NCBI RefSeq assembly: GCF_964204645.1
Contig: NW_027437433.1
Location: 62,001-126,000 of the forward strand
Source: Tubulanus polymorphus
Lineage: Eukaryota > Nemertea > Palaeonemertea > Tubulaniformes > Tubulanidae
Reading direction: 5' to 3'
Length of the DNA: 64,000 nucleotides
Below, one piece after another: positions 51,801 through 62,595 of this stretch (its first letter is position 1; each line of letters starts with the position of its first letter). A program made the position numbers and the translations under genes. A model generated the notes under the pieces. It made no database searches. It saw only the letters and a program-made list of their open reading frames with translations, and had not been told where the DNA came from.

Positions 51801-54800
51801 GCGTATTGAACTGATTTCAAATAGATAGGTGGAAAGAAACCGAATTTTCTTGCTGCTTTTGTTTCTAAAGATGATGGATCAATGTGAAAAGATGGGTTAA
51901 GGCGTATTGAACTGATTTCAAATAGATAGGTGGAAAGAAACAGAATTTTCTGGCTGCTTTTGGTTCTAAAGATGATGGATTCAATCTGAAAAGATGGGTT
52001 AAGGCTTATTGAACTGATTTAAAATAGATAGGTGGAAAGAATCAGAATTTTCTGGCTGCATTTGGTTCTGAAGATGATAGACTCGATCCGAAATGATAGG
52101 TTAAGGTAAACTGAACTTATTTCGAGTAGATGGGTTGAAAGATACAGATTTTTCTAGCTAAATATGGTTCTAAAGATGATGAATTATAACTCAATTGATG
52201 GGTTTGGGAGTATTGAACTGATATCAAATAGATAGGTGGAAAGAATAAGAATTTTCTGGCTGCTTTTGGTTCTGAAGATGATGGATTCAATCTGAAAAGA
52301 TGAGTAAAGGCGTATTGAACTGATTTCAAATAGATAGGTGGAAAGAAACAGAATTTTCTGGCTGCTTTTGGTTCTAAAGATGATGGATTCAATCTGAAAA
52401 GATGGGTTAAGGCTTATTGAACTGATTTCAAATAGATAGGTGGAAAGAATCAGAATTTTCTGGCTGCATTTGGTTCTGAAGATGATAGACTCGATCCGAA
52501 ATGATAGGTTAAGGTAAACTGAACTTATTTCGAGTAGATGGGTTGAAAGATACAGATTTTTCTAGCTAAATATGGTTCTAAAGATGATGAATTCTATCTT
52601 AATTGATGGGTTTGGGTGTATTGAACTGATATCAAATAGATAGGTGGAAAGAATAAGAATTTTCTGGCTGCTTTTGGTTCTGAAGATGATGGATTCAATC
52701 TGAAAAGATGAGTAAAGGCGTATTGAACTGATTTCAAATAGATAGGTGGAAAGAAACAGAATTTTCTGGCTGCTTTTAGTTCTAAAGATGATGGATTCAA
52801 TCTGAAAAGATGGGTTAAGGCTTATTGAACTGATTTCAAATAGATAGGTGGAAAGAATCAGAATTTTCTGGCTGCATTTGGTTCTGAAGATGATAGACTC
52901 GATCCGAAATGATAGGTTAAGGTAAACTGAACTTATTTCGAGTAGATGGGTTGAAAGATACAGATTTTTCTAGCTAAATATGGTTCTAAAGATGATGAAT
53001 TATAACTTAATTGATGGGTTTGGGTGTATTGAACTGATATCAAATAGATAGGTGGAAAGAATAAGAATTTTCTGGCTGCTTTTGGTTCTGAAGATGATGG
53101 ATTCAATCTGAAAAGATGAGTAAAGGCGTATTGAACTGATTTCAAATAGATAGGTGGAAAGAAACAGAATTTTCTGGCTGCTTTTGGTTCTAAAGATGAT
53201 GGATTCAATCTGAAAAGATGAGTAAAGGCGTATTGAACTGATTTAAAATAGATAGGTGGAAAGAATCAGAATTTTCTGGCTGCATTTGGTTCTGAAGATG
53301 ATAGACTCGATCCGAAATGATAGGTTAAGGTAAACTGAACTTATTTCGAGTAGATGGGGTGAAAGATACAGATTTTTCTAGCTAAATATGGTTCTAAAGA
53401 TGATGAATTCTATCTTAATTGATGGGTTTGGGTGTATTGAACTGATATCAAATAGATAGGTGGAAAGAATAAGAATTTTCTGGCTGCTTTTGGTTCTGAA
53501 GATGATGGATTCAATCTGAAAAGATGAGTAAAGGCGTATTGAACTGATTTCAAATAGATAGGTGGAAAGAAACAGAATTTTCTGGCTGCTTTTGGTTCTA
53601 AAGATGATGGATTCAATCTGAAAAGATGGGTTAAGGCTTATTGAACTGATTTCAAATAGATAGGTGGAAAGAAACAGAATTTTCTGGCTGCTTTTGGTTC
53701 TAAAGATGATGGATTCAATCTGAAAAGATGGGTTAAGGCTTATTGAACTGATTTAAAATAGATAGGTGGAAAGAATCAGAATTTTCTGGCTGCTTTTGGT
53801 TCTGAAGATGATGGATTCAATCTGAAAAGATGGGTTAAGGCGTATTGAACTGATTTCAAATAGATAGGTGGAAAGAAACCGAATTTTCTTGCTGCTTTTG
53901 TTTCTAAAGATGATGGATCAATGTGAAAAGATGGGTTAAGGCGTATTGAACTGATTTCAAATAGATAGGTGGAAAGAAACAGAATTTTCTGGCTGCTTTT
54001 GGTTCTAAAGATGATGGATTCAATCTGAAAAGATGGGTTAAGGCTTATTGAACTGATTTCAAATAGAAAGGTGGAAAGAATCAGAATTTTCTGGCTGCAT
54101 TTGGTCCTGAAGATGATAGACTCGATCCGAAATGATAGGTTAAGGTAAACTGAACTTATTTCGAGTAGATGGGTTGAAAGATACAGATTTTTCTAGCTAA
54201 ATATGGTTCTAAAGATGATGAATTATAACTCAATGGATGGGTTTGGGTGTATTGAACTGATATCAAATAGATAGGTGGAAAGAATAAGAATTTTCTGGCT
54301 GCTTTTGGTTCTGAAGATGATGGATTCAATCTGAAAAGATGAGTAAAGGCGTATTGAACTGATTTCAAATAGATAGGTGGAAAGAAACAGAATTTTCTGG
54401 CTGCTTTTGGTTCTAAAGATGATGGATTCAATCTGAAAAGATGGGTTAAGGCTTATTGAACTGATTTCAAATAGATAGGTGGAAAGAATCAGAATTTTCT
54501 GGCTGCATTTGGTTCTGAAGATGATAGACTCGATCCGAAATGATAGGTTAAGGTAAACTGAACTTATTTCGAGTAGATGGGTTGAAAGATACAGATTTTT
54601 CTAGCTAAATATGGTTCTAAAGATGATGAATTATAACTTAATTGATGGGTTTGGGTGTATTGAACTAATATCAAATAGATAGGTGGAAAGAATAAGAATT
54701 TTCTGGCTGCTTTTGGTTCTGAAGATGATGGATTCAATCTGAAAAGATGAGTAAAGGCGTATTGAACTGATTTCAAATAGATAGGTGGAAAGAAACAGAA

Positions 54801-57193
54801 TTTTCTGGCTGCTTTTGGTTCTAAAGATGATGGATTCAATCTGAAAAGATGAGTAAAGGCGTATTGAACTGATTTAAAATATATAGGTGGAAAGAATCAG
54901 AATTTTCTGGCTGCATTTGGTTCTGAAGATGATAGACTCGATCCGAAATGATAGGTTAAGGTAAACTGAACTTATTTCGAGTAGATGGGTTGAAAGATAC
55001 AGATTTTTCTAGCTAAATATGGTTCTAAAGATGATGAATTCTATCTTAATTGATGGGTTTGGGTGTATTGAACTGATATCAAATAGATAGGTGGAAAGAA
55101 TAAGAATTTTCTGGCTGCTTTTGGTTCTGAAGATGATGGATTCAATCTGAAAAGATGAGTAAAGGCGTATTGAACTGATTTCAAATAGATAGGTGGAAAG
55201 AAACAGAATTTTCTGGCTGCTTTTGGTTCTAAAGATGATGGATTCAATCTGAAAAGATGGGTTAAGGCTTATTGAACTGATTTCAAATAGATAGGTGGAA
55301 AGAAACAGAATTTTCTGGCTGCTTTTGGTTCTAAAGATGATGGATTCAATCTGAAAAGATGGGTTAAGGCTTATTGAACTGATTTCAAATAGATAGGTGG
55401 AAAGAAACAGAATTTTCTGGCTGCTTTTGGTTCTAAAGATGATGGATTCAATCTGAAAAGATGGGTTAAGGCTTATTGAACTGATTTAAAATAGATAGGT
55501 GGAAAGAATCAGAATTTTCTGGCTGCTTTTGGTTCTGAAGATGATGGATTCAATCTGAAAAGATGGGTTAAGGCGTATTGAACTGATTTCAAATAGATAG
55601 GTGGAAAGAAACCGAATTTTCTTGCTGCTTTTGTTTCTAAAGATGATGGATCAATGTGAAAAGATGGGTTAAGGCGTATTGAACTGATTTCAAATAGATA
55701 GGTGGAAAGAAACAGAATTTTCTGGCTGCTTTTGGTTCTAAAGATGATGGATTCAATCTGAAAAGATGGGTTAAGGCTTATTGAACTGATTTCAAATAGA
55801 AAGGTGGAAAGAATCAGAATTTTCTGGCTGCATTTGGTCCTGAAGATGATAGACTCGATCCGAAATGATAGGTTAAGGTAAACTGAACTTATTTCGAGTA
55901 GATGGGTTGAAAGATACAGATTTTTCTAGCTAAATATGGTTCTAAAGATGATGAATTATAACTCAATGGATGGGTTTGGGTGTATTGAACTGATATCAAA
56001 TAGATAGGTGGAAAGAATAAGAATTTTCTGGCTGCTTTTGGTTCTGAAGATGATGGATTCAATCTGAAAAGATGAGTAAAGGCGTATTGAACTGATTTCA
56101 AATAGATAGGTGGAAAGAAACAGAATTTTCTGGCTGCTTTTGGTTCTAAAGATGATGGATTCAATCTGAAAAGATGGGTTAAGGCTTATTGAACTGATTT
56201 CAAATAGATAGGTGGAAAGAATCAGAATTTTCTGGCTGCATTTGGTTCTGAAGATGATAGACTCGATCCGAAATGATAGGTTAAGGTAAACTGAACTTAT
56301 TTCGAGTAGATGGGTTGAAAGATACAGATTTTTCTAGCTAAATATGGTTCTAAAGATGATGAATTATAACTTAATTGATGGGTTTGGGTGTATTGAACTA
56401 ATATCAAATAGATAGGTGGAAAGAATAAGAATTTTCTGGCTGCTTTTGGTTCTGAAGATGATGGATTCAATCTGAAAAGATGAGTAAAGGCGTATTGAAC
56501 TGATTTCAAATAGATAGGTGGAAAGAAACAGAATTTTCTGGCTGCTTTTGGTTCTAAAGATGATGGATTCAATCTGAAAAGATGAGTAAAGGCGTATTGA
56601 ACTGATTTAAAATATATAGGTGGAAAGAATCAGAATTTTCTGGCTGCATTTGGTTCTGAAGATGATAGACTCGATCCGAAATGATAGGTTAAGGTAAACT
56701 GAACTTATTTCGAGTAGATGGGTTGAAAGATACAGATTTTTCTAGCTAAATATGGTTCTAAAGATGATGAATTCTATCTTAATTGATGGGTTTGGGTGTA
56801 TTGAACTGATATCAAATAGATAGGTGGAAAGAATAAGAATTTTCTGGCTGCTTTTGGTTCTGAAGATGATGGATTCAATCTGAAAAGATGAGTAAAGGCG
56901 TATTGAACTGATTTCAAATAGATAGGTGGAAAGAAACAGAATTTTCTGGCTGCTTTTGGTTCTAAAGATGATGGATTCAATCTGAAAAGATGGGTTAAGG
57001 CTTATTGAACTGATTTCAAATAGATAGGTGGAAAGAAACAGAATTTTCTGGCTGCTTTTGGTTCTAAAGATGATGGATTCAATCTGAAAAGATGGGTTAA
57101 GGCTTATTGAACTGATTTCAAATAGATAGGTGGAAAGAATCAGAATTTTCTGGCTGCATTTGGTTCTGAAGATGATAGACTCGATCCGAAATG
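48834..57193 (+). repeat. Array segment: right half of the 7,645-bp repeat and two linked variant blocks
   Basis: C anchors are at 48,834, 49,242, 50,057, 50,465, 50,873, 51,281, 52,096, 52,504, 52,912, 53,320, 54,135, 54,543, 54,951, 55,868, 56,276 and 56,684. The AATGG/CTAATATC block occurs twice here (54,135 and 55,868), both with a single A, so these copies are 816 bp. The module 54,951-55,867 has two E monomers before F (917 bp). A private T to A is at 52,209. Confidence 0.85.
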
Positions 57194-59843
57194 ATAGGTT
57201 AAGGTAAACTGAACTTATTTCGAGTAGATGGGTTGAAAGATACAGATTTTTCTAGCTAAATATGGTTCTAAAGATGATGAATTCTATCTTAATTGATGGG
57301 TTTGGGTGTATTGAACTGATATCAAATAGATAGGTGGAAAGAATAAGAATTTTCTGGCTGCTTTTGGTTCTGAAGATGATGGATTCAATCTGAAAAGATG
57401 AGTAAAGGCGTATTGAACTGATTTCAAATAGATAGGTGGAAAGAAACCGAATTTTCTGGCTGCTTTTGTTTCTAAAGTTGATGGATCAATGTGAAAAGAT
57501 GGGTTAAGGCGTATTGAACTGATTTCAAATAGATAGGTGGAAAGAAACAGAATTTTCTGGCTGCTTTTGGTTCTAAAGATGATGGATTCAATCTGAAAAG
57601 ATGGGTTAAGGCTTATTGAACTGATTTCAAATAGAAAGGTGGAAAGAATCAGAATTTTCTGGCTGCATTTGGTCCTGAAGATGATAGACTCGATCCGAAA
57701 TGATAGGTTAAGGTAAACTGAACTTATTTCGAGTAGATGGGTTGAAAGATACAGATTTTTCTAGCTAAATATGGTTCTAAAGATGATGAATTATAACTCA
57801 ATTGATGGGTTTGGGTGTATTGAACTGATATCAAATAGATAGGTGGAAAGAATAAGAATTTTCTGGCTGCTTTTGGTTCTGAAGATGATGGATTCAATCT
57901 GAAACGATGAGTAAAGGCGTATTGAACTGATTTCAAATAGATAGGTGGAAAGAAACAGAATTTTCTGGCTGCTTTTGGTTCTAAAGATGATGGATTCAAT
58001 CTGAAAAGATGGGTTAAGGCTTATTGAACTGATTTCAAATAGATAGGTGGAAAGAATCAGAATTTTCTGGCTGCATTTGGTTCTGAAGATGATATACTCG
58101 ATCCGAAATGATAGGTTAAGGTAAACTGAACTTATTTCGAGTAGATGGGTTGAAAGATACAGATTTTTCTAGCTAAATATGGTTCTAAAGATGATGAATT
58201 CTATCTTAATTGATGGGTTTGGGTGTATTGAACTGATATCAAATAGATAGGTGGAAAGAATAAGAATTTTCTGGCTGCTTTTGGTTCTGAAGATGATGGA
58301 TTCAATCTGAAAAGATGAGTAAAGGCGTATTGAACTGATTTCAAATAGATAGGTGGAAAGAAACAGAATTTTCTGGCTGCTTTTAGTTCTAAAGATGATG
58401 GATTCAATCTGAAAAGATGGGTTAAGGCTTATTGAACTGATTTCAAATAGATAGGTGGAAAGAATCAGAATTTTCTGGCTGCATTTGGTTCTGAAGATGA
58501 TAGACTCGATCCGAAATGATAGGTTAAGGTAAACTGAACTTATTTCGAGTAGATGGGTTGAAAGATACAGATTTTTCTAGCTAAATATGGTTCTAAAGAT
58601 GATGAATTATAACTTAATTGATGGGTTTGGGTGTATTGAACTGATATCAAATAGATAGGTGGAAAGAATAAGAATTTTCTGGCTGCTTTTGGTTCTGAAG
58701 ATGATGGATTCAATCTGAAAAGATGAGTAAAGGCGTATTGAACTGATTTCAAATAGATAGGTGGAAAGAAACAGAATTTTCTGGCTGCTTTTGGTTCTAA
58801 AGATGATGGATTCAATCTGAAAAGATGAGTAAAGGCGTATTGAACTGATTTAAAATAGATAGGTGGAAAGAATCAGAATTTTCTGGCTGCATTTGGTTCT
58901 GAAGATGATAGACTCGATCCGAAATGATAGGTTAAGGTAAACTGAACTTATTTCGAGTAGATGGGGTGAAAGATACAGATTTTTCTAGCTAAATATGGTT
59001 CTAAAGATGATGAATTCTATCTTAATTGATGGGTTTGGGTGTATTGAACTGATATCAAATAGATAGGTGGAAAGAATAAGAATTTTCTGGCTGCTTTTGG
59101 TTCTGAAGATGATGGATTCAATCTGAAAAGATGAGTAAAGGCGTATTGAACTGATTTCAAATAGATAGGTGGAAAGAAACAGAATTTTCTGGCTGCTTTT
59201 GGTTCTAAAGATGATGGATTCAATCTGAAAAGATGGGTTAAGGCTTATTGAACTGATTTCAAATAGATAGGTGGAAAGAAACAGAATTTTCTGGCTGCTT
59301 TTGGTTCTAAAGATGATGGATTCAATCTGAAAAGATGGGTTAAGGCTTATTGAACTGATTTAAAATAGATAGGTGGAAAGAATCAGAATTTTCTGGCTGC
59401 TTTTGGTTCTGAAGATGATGGATTCAATCTGAAAAGATGGGTTAAGGCGTATTGAACTGATTTCAAATAGATAGGTGGAAAGAAACCGAATTTTCTTGCT
59501 GCTTTTGTTTCTAAAGATGATGGATCAATGTGAAAAGATGGGTTAAGGCGTATTGAACTGATTTCAAATAGATAGGTGGAAAGAAACAGAATTTTCTGGC
59601 TGCTTTTGGTTCTAAAGATGATGGATTCAATCTGAAAAGATGGGTTAAGGCTTATTGAACTGATTTCAAATAGATAGGTGGAAAGAAACAGAATTTTCTG
59701 GCTGCTTTTGGTTCTAAAGATGATGGATTCAATCTGAAAAGATGGGTTAAGGCTTATTGAACTGATTTCAAATAGATAGGTGGAAAGAATCAGAATTTTC
59801 TGGCTGCATTTGGTTCTGAAGATGATAGACTCGATCCGAAATG
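57194..59843 (+). repeat. 2,650-bp tandem duplication, left copy
   Basis: C anchors are at 57,194, 57,703, 58,111, 58,519 and 58,927, with spacings 509, 408, 408, 408, 917. The last module is C-D-A-E-F-G-H-E-B, with an extra E after H. Length is 26 x 102 - 2 = 2,650. Variants GAAACG (near 57,905) and GATATACTCG (near 58,094) are present. Confidence 0.87.
57398..57498 (+). repeat. A/G chimeric monomer, copy 5
   Basis: The sequence type is the same as at 11,727. It sits in the 509-bp module between C at 57,194 and C at 57,703. Confidence 0.85.
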
Positions 59844-60047
59844 ATAGGTTAAGGTAAACTGAACTTATTTCGAGTAGATGGGTTGAAAGATACAGATTTT
59901 TCTAGCTAAATATGGTTCTAAAGATGATGAATTCTATCTTAATTGATGGGTTTGGGTGTATTGAACTGATATCAAATAGATAGGTGGAAAGAATAAGAAT
60001 TTTCTGGCTGCTTTTGGTTCTGAAGATGATGGATTCAATCTGAAAAG

Positions 60048-60148
60048 ATGAGTAAAGGCGTATTGAACTGATTTCAAATAGATAGGTGGAAAGAAACCGA
60101 ATTTTCTGGCTGCTTTTGTTTCTAAAGTTGATGGATCAATGTGAAAAG
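60048..60148 (+). repeat. A/G chimeric monomer, copy 6
   Basis: The sequence type is the same as at 11,727. It sits in the 509-bp module between C at 59,844 and C at 60,353, 2,650 bp after copy 5. Confidence 0.85.
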
Positions 60149-62493
60149 ATGGGTTAAGGCGTATTGAACTGATTTCAAATAGATAGGTGGAAAGAAACAG
60201 AATTTTCTGGCTGCTTTTGGTTCTAAAGATGATGGATTCAATCTGAAAAGATGGGTTAAGGCTTATTGAACTGATTTCAAATAGAAAGGTGGAAAGAATC
60301 AGAATTTTCTGGCTGCATTTGGTCCTGAAGATGATAGACTCGATCCGAAATGATAGGTTAAGGTAAACTGAACTTATTTCGAGTAGATGGGTTGAAAGAT
60401 ACAGATTTTTCTAGCTAAATATGGTTCTAAAGATGATGAATTATAACTCAATTGATGGGTTTGGGTGTATTGAACTGATATCAAATAGATAGGTGGAAAG
60501 AATAAGAATTTTCTGGCTGCTTTTGGTTCTGAAGATGATGGATTCAATCTGAAACGATGAGTAAAGGCGTATTGAACTGATTTCAAATAGATAGGTGGAA
60601 AGAAACAGAATTTTCTGGCTGCTTTTGGTTCTAAAGATGATGGATTCAATCTGAAAAGATGGGTTAAGGCTTATTGAACTGATTTCAAATAGATAGGTGG
60701 AAAGAATCAGAATTTTCTGGCTGCATTTGGTTCTGAAGATGATATACTCGATCCGAAATGATAGGTTAAGGTAAACTGAACTTATTTCGAGTAGATGGGT
60801 TGAAAGATACAGATTTTTCTAGCTAAATATGGTTCTAAAGATGATGAATTCTATCTTAATTGATGGGTTTGGGTGTATTGAACTGATATCAAATAGATAG
60901 GTGGAAAGAATAAGAATTTTCTGGCTGCTTTTGGTTCTGAAGATGATGGATTCAATCTGAAAAGATGAGTAAAGGCGTATTGAACTGATTTCAAATAGAT
61001 AGGTGGAAAGAAACAGAATTTTCTGGCTGCTTTTAGTTCTAAAGATGATGGATTCAATCTGAAAAGATGGGTTAAGGCTTATTGAACTGATTTCAAATAG
61101 ATAGGTGGAAAGAATCAGAATTTTCTGGCTGCATTTGGTTCTGAAGATGATAGACTCGATCCGAAATGATAGGTTAAGGTAAACTGAACTTATTTCGAGT
61201 AGATGGGTTGAAAGATACAGATTTTTCTAGCTAAATATGGTTCTAAAGATGATGAATTATAACTTAATTGATGGGTTTGGGTGTATTGAACTGATATCAA
61301 ATAGATAGGTGGAAAGAATAAGAATTTTCTGGCTGCTTTTGGTTCTGAAGATGATGGATTCAATCTGAAAAGATGAGTAAAGGCGTATTGAACTGATTTC
61401 AAATAGATAGGTGGAAAGAAACAGAATTTTCTGGCTGCTTTTGGTTCTAAAGATGATGGATTCAATCTGAAAAGATGAGTAAAGGCGTATTGAACTGATT
61501 TAAAATAGATAGGTGGAAAGAATCAGAATTTTCTGGCTGCATTTGGTTCTGAAGATGATAGACTCGATCCGAAATGATAGGTTAAGGTAAACTGAACTTA
61601 TTTCGAGTATATGGGGTGAAAGATACAGATTTTTCTAGCTAAATATGGTTCTAAAGATGATGAATTCTATCTTAATTGATGGGTTTGGGTGTATTGAACT
61701 GATATCAAATAGATAGGTGGAAAGAATAAGAATTTTCTGGCTGCTTTTGGTTCTGAAGATGATGGATTCAATCTGAAAAGATGAGTAAAGGCGTATTGAA
61801 CTGATTTCAAATAGATAGGTGGAAAGAAACAGAATTTTCTGGCTGCTTTTGGTTCTAAAGATGATGGATTCAATCTGAAAAGATGGGTTAAGGCTTATTG
61901 AACTGATTTCAAATAGATAGGTGGAAAGAAACAGAATTTTCTGGCTGCTTTTGGTTCTAAAGATGATGGATTCAATCTGAAAAGATGGGTTAAGGCTTAT
62001 TGAACTGATTTAAAATAGATAGGTGGAAAGAATCAGAATTTTCTGGCTGCTTTTGGTTCTGAAGATGATGGATTCAATCTGAAAAGATGGGTTAAGGCGT
62101 ATTGAACTGATTTCAAATAGATAGGTGGAAAGAAACCGAATTTTCTTGCTGCTTTTGTTTCTAAAGATGATGGATCAATGTGAAAAGATGGGTTAAGGCG
62201 TATTGAACTGATTTCAAATAGATAGGTGGAAAGAAACAGAATTTTCTGGCTGCTTTTGGTTCTAAAGATGATGGATTCAATCTGAAAAGATGAGTAAAGG
62301 CGTATTGAACTGATTTAAAATAGATAGGTGGAAAGAATCAGAATTTTCTGGCTGCATTTGGTTCTGAAGATGATAGACTCGATCCGAAATGATAGGTTAA
62401 GGTAAACTGAACTTATTTCGAGTAGATGGGTTGAAAGATACAGATTTTTCTAGCTAAATATGGTTCTAAAGATGATGAATTCTATCTTAATTG

Positions 62494-62595
62494 ATGGGTT
62501 TGGGTGTATTGAACTGATTTCAAATAGATAGGTGGAAAGAAACAGAATTTTCTGGCTGCTTTTGGTTCTAAAGATGATGGATTCAATCTGAAAAG
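62494..62595 (+). repeat. D/A chimeric monomer, EcoRV site lost
   Basis: It starts as class D (ATGGGTTTGGGTG) and continues as class A (GATTTCAAAT, GAAACAG, TTCTAAAG). No monomer is lost or gained, since a normal A follows at 62,596. That fits gene conversion of D by A rather than unequal exchange. Nearby, the F at 62,800 has TTTCAAAT and the B2 at 63,105 has GGTTCTG, so three converted monomers lie within 0.7 kb. Confidence 0.85.
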
